A DNA stretch of 64,000 bases, from positions 372,001-436,000 of the forward strand of contig NZ_MPVN01000004.1 in NCBI RefSeq assembly GCF_001955535.1, read 5' to 3'. The stretch comes from Paenibacillus sp. FSL H7-0326 (GTDB lineage Bacteria; Bacillota; Bacilli; Paenibacillales; Paenibacillaceae). Of this stretch, positions 1 through 8,005 are shown piece by piece. Numbering within the stretch: the stretch's first letter is position 1; every line of letters starts with the position of its first letter. The notes under the pieces were generated by a model. It searched no databases and was not told where the DNA came from. It saw nothing but the letters and a program-made list of their open reading frames with translations. The position numbers and the translations under genes are program-made.

Positions 1-1373
1 ATTTACGCCTACACACAGCGCATTTACTCCTCTCGCCAGATCGCCAAAGCTGTCCGTGAAAACATTATGTTCATGTGGATCGCGGGTCGTCAGCGCCCGG
101 ATTTCCGTACCATTAACCGGTTTCGATCAGAACGAATGAAAAGCGTATTGGAAACGGTGTTTACCGCCGTTCTTCAGTTTCTGGCTGAGGAGAATTACAT
201 ACAGCTCGAGCATTACTTTGTAGACGGTACTAAGATCGAAGCGAACGCCAATCGATATACGTTTGTTTGGGGAAAGGCTGTGGTGAAGCATAAAGCCAAG
301 CTTCAGGAGAAAGTCCAGACGCTGTTTGCGTCCATTGAGGAGGCTGAGAAGCAAGAAGAAGGAGTTCGCGAAGGCCGGGATCTTCTTGAGCTGGGCGAGT
401 CCTCAGACATCACTAGTGAAAAGTTGGAGCATGCCGTCAAGCAATTGGAAGAGCGACTGCAGGAGAAACCAAAAGACAAGCCGCTAAAGAAGGCGGTACG
501 CACGCTCCGCAAGGATTTACTTCCTCGACTTCAAAAGTACGAAACCCAAGAAGCGATTTTAGGTACGAGAAACAGCTATAGTAAAACGGACCATGACGCC
601 ACATTTATGCGAATGAAAGAAGACCACATGCGAAACGGTCAGCTTAAGCCGGGATACAACGTGCAAATCGGTACCGAAAGTCAGTTTATTGTCGGTTACA
701 GTCTGCACCAACGTCCGACCGATACGCGTTGTCTAATCCCTCATCTTGAAAAAGTAAAAACACAGTTAGGAATGCTTCCGGGAACCGTCATCGCTGATGC
801 GGGCTATGGCGGTGAAGAAAACTATGACTACCTGGAACAAAATGAAGTCGAAGCTATTGTCAAATACAGTACGTATCATCGCGAAAAGAGCAAGGTATGG
901 CAAAAAGATATCAGCAAGATCGACAACTGGACCTACCACAGCGAACAAGATACATGGATATGCACGGTGGGCAAATGCTCCACCTTCGGAGAGTGAGTAA
1001 GGAGAAAACAGAAAGTGGGTATGAAATCGAATACCGACATTACCGTAGCGTCAGTTGTGGGAATTGTCCGCTCAAGCCGCAGTGTACAAAATCCCAAGGT
1101 GATCGCGAGATCAAGGTTAGCATGAAGTATTTGCGGCTGAAGAGCCAGGCGAGACAAAAGCTCCGCAGTGAAGAAGGTTATGCCCTGGCCGTAAGGCGCA
1201 TGATCGAGCCGGAACCTGTTTTTGGCGATATAAAGAGTAACCGAAGCTTCAAAAGATTCCTGCTTCGAGGCTTAGCAAAAGTAAGTCTTGAGGTCGGGTG
1301 GCTTTCGCTTGCTCACAATCTGCTTAAGAAAGCAGCCATAGACGCCAAAAAACAAGGAGCTAAGCGAAAATAG
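1..1373 (+). pseudogene. IS1182-family transposase, 5'-truncated by the window edge and frameshifted
   Basis: Frame 1 is open from the first base and reads as an IS1182/DUF772-type DDE transposase (GRQRPDFRTINRFRSER, HYFVDGTKIEANANRYTFVW, GYNVQIGTESQFIVGYS, VIADAGYGGEENYDYL). It stops at 994-996 in a non-homologous tail. The family's C-terminal part continues in frame 3 (LHLRRVSKEKTESGYEIEYR to GLAKVSLEVGWLSLAHNLLK, ending at 1373). The switch lies at about 970-980, at GGCAAATGC. One missing A in this short A run would restore GKMLHLRR. A programmed -1 shift on AAA is possible but no heptameric slippery site is seen, so decay or a base-call error is likelier. The left end of the element is outside the window. 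Confidence 0.85.
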
Positions 1374-1393
1374 ACCGCTTAGCTCCTTGTTTA
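1351..1393 (+). terminator. Hairpin terminator at the transposase 3' end
   Basis: A 16-bp perfect inverted repeat (1351-1366 with 1376-1391) overlaps the stop codon of the transposase and runs into a short T stretch. It would isolate the element from the gene downstream. Confidence 0.75.
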
Positions 1394-1420
1394 TTACGAA
1401 TATCATCCTATTTTGTTGGT

Positions 1421-1458
1421 GAGGGTGTTCCAAAGTTTACTTTTGGGACATACCCCCT
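1421..1458. repeat. Probable right end of the IS element
   Basis: GGGTGTTCCAAAG faces CTTTTGGGACATACCC as an imperfect inverted repeat just after the transposase terminator. Fold-back ends of this kind fit an IS terminus, but the matching left end is outside the window, so the exact boundary and any target duplication cannot be read. Confidence 0.4.
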
Positions 1459-1558
1459 CTTTTTGTTAACCAAATGGTGACTCGTGATGTTACTTTTTGC
1501 TTTTTATTGGACGATATATTATTCATTGGTGCGTATGACAAATGAAAGAGGGAGTTTC

Positions 1559-3982
1559 ATGGAATACACTGAACATTCGGTTGACCAATTGCTGGTTCTA
1601 TTCTCATATCTGATCGCTGTAGTCTCATCCTACAACGTATTAACTTTGGCGGGAGCCCTTAGCACTTCGAAGGGGGCAAACCGAGCCTGGCTTGTGTACG
1701 GAGCCGTTGTCTTGGGACTGGGTGTGTGGTCTATGCATTTTGTCGGCACGATGGCCGGTTCTACTCACCTGACCGTTACGTATGATTTAACACTTATTTT
1801 GGCTTCTGTTGTGGTCGGGATCGGAGCTTCCTTTGTCACCTTGTACCTTGTAGCATATGGATCATTGACCAGAACGCGATTATATCTGGGAGCGAGCATC
1901 ATTGCAGCAGGGATCTCCTCTATGCATTACTTGGGGATGGAGGCCATGGCTGTAGACCACTATTACAACTGGATTTTTGTTGTCTTATCTGTTCTCGTTG
2001 CTTTTCTGGCATCGGTTGCTGCATTGTGGTTCTCGTTTTATTTTGTCAAGAATACAAAGTACTCGAAGAGCTGGTACTTGAAAAAACTCGGTGGTGCACT
2101 CTTCATGGGGGCTGCAATTTCCGGGATGCACTATATCGGCATGCTGGGAACCGAGTACGATATGAATCATATTCATTTGAACCGGTCCGGGGTTCAGCTG
2201 GATCAAACATGGCTTGGTTATCTTATTGCCGGCGGAGCCTTACTTACACTGGGTCTCTCTATGATCGGGCTATATGTGTCACGAAGATTTTCTAATCAGG
2301 AGAAGGAGAGGCGAGAGCAGGAACGATGGTATAAGTCCCTATATGATAACAATCAGGATGGGGTAATCTCGGTCAATTTGAGTCATTACATCATCGGATT
2401 TAATCCTGCTGTCGAGCGAATCACGGGGGTAAGAGAAGAAGAGCTGAAGAACCGGCATATTGAAGAGATTCTTCCGATTTTTGACCCAAGTGAGCGGGAG
2501 AGAGTCCGGGAAATGTATAAGAAATCTGTAGCAGGAGAGAAGCTCAGCTATGAATCGGTCATCTATAACCGGGCGGGCACCCGTGTTGATCTTAACATGG
2601 TGCATGTACCCATCATTATTGAGGGGAAGGTTACAGGCCATTACATTATCGTCAGGGATGTTACCTTTGAGAAGCAAGTGAAGGAAAGAAATCAATTTTT
2701 AGCTTTTCACGATGATCTGACCGGATTGCCTAATCGACGATTGATTAATAATGTGCTTGCGGATCTCATTGACAGGGAGAATAGTGAGACACAGCCGTTT
2801 GTGCTCATGGTGATGGATCTGGATCGGTTTAAGATTATCAATGATTCACTGGGGCACTTGTACGGGGATCTCCTTCTGAAGGAGATGAGCAAGAGGATTG
2901 TCCATCATACCATGGACAAGAGTGTGGTGGTAGGACGCATCGGCGGAGACGAGTTCTCCATATTATTGCTCGACTATAACGAGGAGTCAGATGCTTCGGA
3001 GCTGGCTGAACGGTTAATGGCGGTAATCAGTGAGCCTTATGATATGAAGGGGAATAACTATTACGTCTCTACCAGCATCGGAATTACGGTGTTTCCCAGC
3101 CATGGGAAGGACGCGATCCAGCTTATGAAGAATGCCGATACGGCGATGTACGAGGTGAAGAAGAATGGCAAGAACGGCTACCAATTCTTCTCCTGTGAGC
3201 TGAACGCCCAGGTGGAGCAGCGGGTCGAGCTGGAAGCTGACTTGCGCAGAGCATTGGAGCGCGGCGAGTTCTTACTGCATTATCAGCCTCAAATAAGGGC
3301 TGATGACGAATCCATTATCGGGGTTGAAGCCTTGGTAAGGTGGAATCATCCGACAAAGGGCATACTGCCTCCCGGCATGTTCGTACCTGTGGCAGAGGAT
3401 ACCGGATTAATCATGGAGCTGGAGTCAAGGGTATTGTACGAAGCATGCCGCCAAATGCAGTCATGGCATGAATCAGGGGCGCCGCTGATTTCAGTAGCCG
3501 TCAACCTGTCATCTCATCAGTTCTATCATTCGAGCCTGACACAGCAAATCAAGGATGTTATTGAGCAGACTGGGCTTGAGGCCAAGTACTTGGAGCTCGA
3601 AATTACCGAAAGTCTGATGATGAATCCGGAGGTGTCCAGCACCGTGCTCAAGGAGCTGGCGAATCTGGGCATCAGAATAAGTCTGGATGACTTTGGAACC
3701 GGATACAGCTCGCTAAGCTACTTAAAAAAACTGCCCATCAACAAGCTCAAGATCGATCGTTCCTTTATTCAGGATATTGCTCACAATGATAGTGATAAAG
3801 CGATTGTTGCCAGCATCATTGACATGGCGCATCATTTGAATTTGAATGTCATTGCGGAAGGGATTGAAACGAAGGATCAGCTGGAGATTCTCAGCCAGCA
3901 TAATTGCAGAGAGGTTCAAGGCTATTACTTCAGCCGTCCTCTGCCTGCAAGTGAGCTGGAAAGAGTGTACCTTCATCCGTGA
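1559..3982 (+). CDS. MHYT-PAS-GGDEF-EAL membrane c-di-GMP turnover protein
   Basis: An 807-residue membrane signalling protein. The first ~240 residues form seven hydrophobic segments carrying three MHYT motifs (MHFVG at 59, MHYLGM at 122, MHYIGM at 190), a proposed metal-binding sensor for O2, CO or NO. A PAS domain follows (~256-375), then GGDEF (intact at 462-466, diguanylate cyclase) and EAL (E590 in GVEALVRW; DDFGTGYSSL and KIDRSFI present, so c-di-GMP phosphodiesterase activity looks possible). The start at 1559 has GAAAGAGGGAG correctly spaced upstream; an in-frame ATG at 1484 has no such site. Both catalytic domains look intact, so the net direction cannot be told from sequence. It stands alone, with a terminator behind it. 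Confidence 0.93.
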   Translation: MEYTEHSVDQLLVLFSYLIAVVSSYNVLTLAGALSTSKGANRAWLVYGAVVLGLGVWSMHFVGTMAGSTHLTVTYDLTLILASVVVGIGASFVTLYLVAYGSLTRTRLYLGASIIAAGISSMHYLGMEAMAVDHYYNWIFVVLSVLVAFLASVAALWFSFYFVKNTKYSKSWYLKKLGGALFMGAAISGMHYIGMLGTEYDMNHIHLNRSGVQLDQTWLGYLIAGGALLTLGLSMIGLYVSRRFSNQEKERREQERWYKSLYDNNQDGVISVNLSHYIIGFNPAVERITGVREEELKNRHIEEILPIFDPSERERVREMYKKSVAGEKLSYESVIYNRAGTRVDLNMVHVPIIIEGKVTGHYIIVRDVTFEKQVKERNQFLAFHDDLTGLPNRRLINNVLADLIDRENSETQPFVLMVMDLDRFKIINDSLGHLYGDLLLKEMSKRIVHHTMDKSVVVGRIGGDEFSILLLDYNEESDASELAERLMAVISEPYDMKGNNYYVSTSIGITVFPSHGKDAIQLMKNADTAMYEVKKNGKNGYQFFSCELNAQVEQRVELEADLRRALERGEFLLHYQPQIRADDESIIGVEALVRWNHPTKGILPPGMFVPVAEDTGLIMELESRVLYEACRQMQSWHESGAPLISVAVNLSSHQFYHSSLTQQIKDVIEQTGLEAKYLELEITESLMMNPEVSSTVLKELANLGIRISLDDFGTGYSSLSYLKKLPINKLKIDRSFIQDIAHNDSDKAIVASIIDMAHHLNLNVIAEGIETKDQLEILSQHNCREVQGYYFSRPLPASELERVYLHP

Positions 3983-3988
3983 TCATTC

Positions 3989-4016
3989 AATTCGGATTTC
4001 TCAATCCGAATTTTGC
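3989..4016 (+). terminator. Terminator after the MHYT-GGDEF-EAL gene
   Basis: AATTCGGATT-tctc-AATCCGAATT hairpin followed by TTTG, starting seven bases after the stop codon. Confidence 0.8.
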
Positions 4017-4164
4017 ATAGATCCTTATCCTTATAAATGGTGTTAAAGGAAATTTTGAAAATTTTTGTAACCTCTTCCCCTGTTCGTACGTTTAAAATTA
4101 AGCATAAACAAGAGGCCTGATCTGCAAGGCAAGAGAAGACTCAAGATGGGGGAAAGATGACAAC

Positions 4165-4644
4165 ATGCATGTACCGGTAATTTATGAGCACTGGTCTGAG
4201 TCGGATAAGAAAGTGATTGAACCGCTCACTCAGCTTCATGTGTCTCAAGAAGAGCTGTTTGTCCGCAAGCTGGTGAATGCAACGATCATTCGCGGCGAGT
4301 TGTATGAGCATACGGCTAACGAATCTGAAGATGGACATCGACATTTCATCTACGCGAAGAAATTCAATCCGGACGAATACAGTTATGGCAAAGCACTGTA
4401 TGAAGCCGCATTCGATGCTTATCAAGTATCGTCAGGCAGTATCGCTTGTGAATATGTATTGTGGAAGGGGCGTTCCTTCCAGTCGTTCGAGCTGAATATC
4501 CCTCTGTCCTCGACAATGGATATTGCACGGCTCCTGCTGGATCATTATCTAGTTCACCGTGATGAAACCTATGAGAGTGTGTACACCGTATTTGACACCG
4601 ATCGGTCCAAGGTTGTGCTGTATTTGAAGCGAGGTGAATTCTAA
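4165..4644 (+). CDS. Hypothetical protein, first gene of the ATP-grasp/lipoprotein/DUF350 operon
   Basis: A 159-residue soluble protein with no signal peptide or membrane segment. I do not recognise the family. It is acidic and mixed alpha/beta in appearance, with an aromatic N-terminus (VIYEHWSESDKKVIEPL) and a C-terminal strand-like end (SKVVLYLKRGEF). A GGGGGAAAG ribosome site precedes it. The lipoprotein gene starts two bases after its stop, and the ligase and DUF350 genes follow at 5 and 3 bases, so all four are surely cotranscribed. Enteric yjf operons with the same ligase, lipoprotein and DUF350 partners also carry small cytoplasmic proteins (YjfI, YjfK). An equivalent role is an inference from position only. 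Confidence 0.75.
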   Translation: MHVPVIYEHWSESDKKVIEPLTQLHVSQEELFVRKLVNATIIRGELYEHTANESEDGHRHFIYAKKFNPDEYSYGKALYEAAFDAYQVSSGSIACEYVLWKGRSFQSFELNIPLSSTMDIARLLLDHYLVHRDETYESVYTVFDTDRSKVVLYLKRGEF

Positions 4645-4645
4645 G

Positions 4646-4996
4646 ATGAACGGACAGACAGAAGACATTAGGCTTAGAACGAATAAGCCCGATGCAGCTC
4701 AGAAGCCCAAAGCCCCTAAGAAAATTAACGCGCAGAAGATGGTGACCTTCTCTCTTCTCCTCACCCTTCCTGTAGCGCTGGCAGGCTGCGGTAATCAATC
4801 GGATGACTGCTACGATTATAATAATGATGGATATTGTGATGATAACAGCGGGTCGAGCGGCGGCGGAGCTTATTACTATGGAGGCAGCAGCGGATCAAGC
4901 TCATCTTCAGGCAAATCCTCTGCTACCTATAAATCAAGTTCGAGTTCCAGCTCCAAGGGCTTTGGCAGCGGCGGATTTTTCAGCTCTGGGGGATAG
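4646..4996 (+). CDS. Short Gly/Ser-rich lipoprotein, YgiB/YjfM (DUF1190)-like
   Basis: A 116-residue protein with a charged Lys/Pro-rich stretch of about 35 residues, a hydrophobic segment and lipobox (LLTLPVALAGC). An Asp/Tyr/Cys-rich patch follows (DDCYDYNNDGYCDD), then a low-complexity Ser/Gly tail ending GFGSGGFFSSGG. The long cytosolic lead before the lipobox, cysteines just after it and a GGFG-like tail match E. coli YgiB/YjfM in plan, although this protein is much shorter. The ATG at 4646 is placed correctly behind GCGAGG; the upstream in-frame GTG at 4634 lies inside the preceding gene and in the ribosome site. It is the likely membrane-anchored partner or substrate of the next gene's ligase (inference). 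Confidence 0.75.
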   Translation: MNGQTEDIRLRTNKPDAAQKPKAPKKINAQKMVTFSLLLTLPVALAGCGNQSDDCYDYNNDGYCDDNSGSSGGGAYYYGGSSGSSSSSGKSSATYKSSSSSSSKGFGSGGFFSSGG

Positions 4997-5001
4997 ATCA
5001 C

Positions 5002-6336
5002 ATGAATCGAATTTTGCCATTTGATAAGCCGCATGATGAAATTTTTGCAGGGGAAAGAGCTGAACAGATTCCCTACCATCGGATGTACGGCAAACAGTAT
5101 TGTCTCCCTGCTGCAGTACGTTATTCAGAAAAAGAAATCGAGCAGCTGATGTATGCCTCGGAGATGATCGACAGCATCTATCTGAGCACACTGCGTTTTG
5201 CCCAGCGATATTTGCCGGATGCCTTTCTTTCGCAGCAGCTGGGTGTTCCTGCAAGCCTTATTCCTGCAGCGCGAATGGAGGTCCCGGGACACGGGGTATC
5301 CAGGCAGGATTTTATTCTGGAGCCTGGCGGGCGGATCAAGTGTATAGAGAATAATACGGATACTCCAACTGGAATTCCTGAAGCCTCCTATCTGGCACGG
5401 GAGCTGATCGAGTGTCATACTTCCGGTCTGCAGGCCACTTCGGTGAAGATGAGGCTGCATATTGCTCAGGCTTTTCGCCTGCTGCTTGAGTATTATGAAT
5501 CGATTGGACTTGGCGGCCGCGTTGTATTCACCTGCTATGAATGGCATGTGGAGGATCGGCGCAACACCGAGTACCTGATGGAGATCGTTCAAGAAATGGG
5601 GTATGAAGCCTGCTATGTTCCCCTATCTGAACTGGAAATCGTCCGAGGTGAGGGGCTGTATTCCAAGGGTGAGCGCATATCGGTGCTATATCGGCTGTAT
5701 CCATTAGAGTATCTGGTCAATGACGAAGGTGAGGATACAGAGGACAGAATTGGAGAATGGATGCTTGAGCTGGTAAAAGAGGGGAAGCTAGGTCTTATTA
5801 ATCCGGCTCAAAGCATACTCACCCAGAGCAAAGGCTTCATGGCTCTAATCTGGTCACTATATGAACGGCACGAAGAGGCAAGCGAACTGCTGGGTGAACC
5901 GCTGTATACGGATGAGCAGCTAGAGGCCATACAGCAGTATCTGCTGCCAACCTATTACAGTCCCGCACTGTTTATTCAACAAGGTCAGGCTTATGTTGCC
6001 AAAGGATATTGGGGAAGAGAGGGCAAGGGGACTTCCCTGTTTGATGAGGCAGGCCAATTGACGGAGGCGGAATGGGGACAGAGCGAGGAAGACAGCCGTG
6101 AGGACATTCAGAACTATTACGGGAATCAGCCGCTTATCTATCAGCTGCGCTGTCAGATGGAGGATGTGCAGGTACATACGGAAGAGGGCCCTTTTTCCGG
6201 ATATTTATTGACTGGAGTTTATGTTATTGGCGGCCAGTATTCAGGGCTGCTTCCACGCGTAGGCGGCAGAATTACAGGGGATATGGCTTATTATTGTCCG
6301 GCTGCATTTCCTATATATTTGAAGGAGGAACAATAG
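5002..6336 (+). CDS. Glutathionylspermidine-synthase-like ATP-grasp amidoligase (YgiC/YjfC family)
   Basis: A 444-residue cytosolic enzyme with the hallmarks of the C-terminal synthetase domain of glutathionylspermidine synthase: CIENNTDTPTGIPEA (~115-129) and a late YWGREGKGTSLF (~336-347) in place of the usual nucleotide/substrate loop. The amidase domain of the bifunctional E. coli enzyme is absent, as in YgiC/YjfC. The family makes an ATP-dependent amide bond between a carboxylate and an amine; the substrates of the stand-alone enzymes are not established. The tight operon with a Gly-tailed lipoprotein and a DUF350 membrane protein repeats the enteric ygiBC/yjfLMC arrangement, so the substrate may be a protein tail or a membrane-linked peptide rather than free spermidine (inference). 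Confidence 0.88.
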   Translation: MNRILPFDKPHDEIFAGERAEQIPYHRMYGKQYCLPAAVRYSEKEIEQLMYASEMIDSIYLSTLRFAQRYLPDAFLSQQLGVPASLIPAARMEVPGHGVSRQDFILEPGGRIKCIENNTDTPTGIPEASYLARELIECHTSGLQATSVKMRLHIAQAFRLLLEYYESIGLGGRVVFTCYEWHVEDRRNTEYLMEIVQEMGYEACYVPLSELEIVRGEGLYSKGERISVLYRLYPLEYLVNDEGEDTEDRIGEWMLELVKEGKLGLINPAQSILTQSKGFMALIWSLYERHEEASELLGEPLYTDEQLEAIQQYLLPTYYSPALFIQQGQAYVAKGYWGREGKGTSLFDEAGQLTEAEWGQSEEDSREDIQNYYGNQPLIYQLRCQMEDVQVHTEEGPFSGYLLTGVYVIGGQYSGLLPRVGGRITGDMAYYCPAAFPIYLKEEQ

Positions 6337-6339
6337 AAA

Positions 6340-6744
6340 ATGGAGAATTTCGGAGTTGATTTGCTGAATGTGGCCATCGGGATTGTCCTGATCCTGGTTA
6401 TCCTATTCGTCGGATATACCCTGTTCAGCAAGGTTACCCGGTTTGACGACGGGAAGGAAATTAGAGGCGGGAATGAAGCGGCCGGGGTATACATGGGCAG
6501 CAAGCTGCTGGGTCTGTGTATTATTGTGGCTATGGTCTCCTTCAGCTCGCATTCATGGGTAGATATGCTTGTCTGGTCTGTAGTGGGTATTGCTGTACTT
6601 ATTCTTGTATATCTTATATTTGATTTTATAACGCCGAAGTTCAAAGTGTGTGAAGAGATTGAGAAAGGCAATATGGCAGTGGCTCAATTGCTTCGCTCCA
6701 TTATTATCGGAGTATCGCTGGTCATAGGAACGTTTTTGTTATAA
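6340..6744 (+). CDS. DUF350 (YjfL-type) membrane protein
   Basis: A 134-residue protein with four hydrophobic segments (about 9-28, 50-68, 72-95, 112-132). The conserved DUF350 features are visible: EIRGGNEAAGVYMGSKLLGL in the first half and EEIEKGNMAVAQLLRSIIIG in the second, an internal two-fold repeat. Function unknown. It starts three bases after the ligase stop codon with GGAGGA before it and ends the operon ahead of a strong terminator. Confidence 0.88.
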   Translation: MENFGVDLLNVAIGIVLILVILFVGYTLFSKVTRFDDGKEIRGGNEAAGVYMGSKLLGLCIIVAMVSFSSHSWVDMLVWSVVGIAVLILVYLIFDFITPKFKVCEEIEKGNMAVAQLLRSIIIGVSLVIGTFLL

Positions 6745-6761
6745 AAGATGCATAATCCGTT

Positions 6762-6794
6762 ATCCGGTACGCTTGGAGTACCGGATTTTTTGTT
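6762..6794 (+). terminator. Terminator of the ATP-grasp/DUF350 operon
   Basis: ATCCGGTAC-gcttgga-GTACCGGAT followed by TTTTTGTT, 18 bases after the stop codon. Confidence 0.9.
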
Positions 6795-6900
6795 ATTTAT
6801 TTATGCTTATAGGAATTGTCGCGTTCCTTTTCATTTTAAGGCCGAAGGTTTATATTAAAAAGGAAACAAATACATATTTTTCAAGGGAGGAATGGCACGC

Positions 6901-7845
6901 ATGAAGTACCGGAGATTAGGTGGCAGCGGTGTGAAGGTCAGCGAGATCAGTCTTGGAAGCTGGCTCACGTATGGAGGATACGTTGAGCAGGAGAATGCGG
7001 TTCGTTCCATTGAAACTGCATATGATGCGGGGATCAACTTCTTTGATACAGCCAATGTATATGAACGCGGAGCAGCAGAAGAGCTGCTGGGCAAGACACT
7101 GAAGAATTACGCAAGGGAATCCTATGTGCTGGCTACCAAGGTATTCGGCAAGATGGGCGAGGGTCCGAATGATCAAGGCCTTTCACGGAAGCACATTATG
7201 GAGCAGTGCGAAGCAAGCCTTAGAAGGCTCGGCACCGATTATGTAGATATCTATTATTGCCACCGGTTCCATCCCGAAACGCCACTGCTTGAGACACTGA
7301 GAGCGCTGGACGATCTGGTTCGTCAAGGCAAAGTGCTGTATGTCGGAGTCAGCCAGTGGACAGCAGCTCAGATGGAGGCCGCGCTGGGTCTTGCAGACCG
7401 GTATTTGCTTGATCGGATCGTCGTGAACCAGCCGATCTATAATATGTTTGAGCGGTATATTGAGGATGAGATTATTCCGCTTGGCGAGCAGAAGGGGATC
7501 GGACAAGTCGTCTATTCTCCGCTGGCACAAGGGCTGCTGACAGGTAAATATAACGATACAGGCAGCATTCCAGAGGACAGCCGTGCTGCAAGGCTTGGAT
7601 GGGATGACAAGAAAATGAGCCCTGAGCGAATTGAGAAGGTTCGGCAGTTAATTGACATTACCGGCGAGCTGGATATTAAGGTGGGTCAGCTGGCCCTTGC
7701 CTGGATTCTGCGTCAGCCGAATGTATCCAGTGCACTCGTGGGTGCAAGCCGTCCGGAGCAGGTCAAAGAAAATATCGGGGCCTCTGGAATCGAATTAGAG
7801 GCGGAAGTACTGGAACGGATTGAAGGAATTCTCTCCGGATCGTAA
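6901..7845 (+). CDS. Aldo/keto reductase, K+-channel beta-subunit-like subfamily
   Basis: A 314-residue NADPH-dependent oxidoreductase of the AKR superfamily. It has the (alpha/beta)8 landmarks GINFFDTANVYERGAAEELL (Asp and Tyr of the catalytic tetrad), YVLATKVFG (Lys), YVDIYYCHRF (His) and the coenzyme-binding end WILRQPNVSSALVGAS. FDTANVYERG and YCHRFHPETPLLET point to the Kv-beta/AKR6-like bacterial subfamily. The substrate cannot be inferred. GGGAGG sits 10 bases before the ATG at 6901 and only one base before the in-frame ATG at 6892, so 6901 is preferred. Monocistronic, with a terminator on each side. Confidence 0.9.
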   Translation: MKYRRLGGSGVKVSEISLGSWLTYGGYVEQENAVRSIETAYDAGINFFDTANVYERGAAEELLGKTLKNYARESYVLATKVFGKMGEGPNDQGLSRKHIMEQCEASLRRLGTDYVDIYYCHRFHPETPLLETLRALDDLVRQGKVLYVGVSQWTAAQMEAALGLADRYLLDRIVVNQPIYNMFERYIEDEIIPLGEQKGIGQVVYSPLAQGLLTGKYNDTGSIPEDSRAARLGWDDKKMSPERIEKVRQLIDITGELDIKVGQLALAWILRQPNVSSALVGASRPEQVKENIGASGIELEAEVLERIEGILSGS

Positions 7846-7893
7846 ATAAGAGGTTAGTATAAATCAATAAATAAACACAGCGAATATAAGCAC

Positions 7894-7924
7894 AAGCTTC
7901 CTGAATATGCAGGAAGCTTTTTTG
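7894..7924 (+). terminator. Terminator after the aldo/keto reductase gene
   Basis: AAGCTTCCTG-aatatg-CAGGAAGCTT followed by TTTTTG. Confidence 0.9.
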
Positions 7925-8005
7925 TCGTTTTATAAATCCATACATAAAGTAAATACTGGATGGTAAGAATCAGTATATACGTTTTTTGGAAGTGAGGGGA
8001 GCAGC

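Noticed and set aside
4066..4092. ECF-type promoter (TGTAAC ... CGTACG) before the ATP-grasp operon
   Set aside because: The spacer between the two elements is only 13 bases, shorter than the ~16 of known ECF promoters, and the -35 core has a mismatch.
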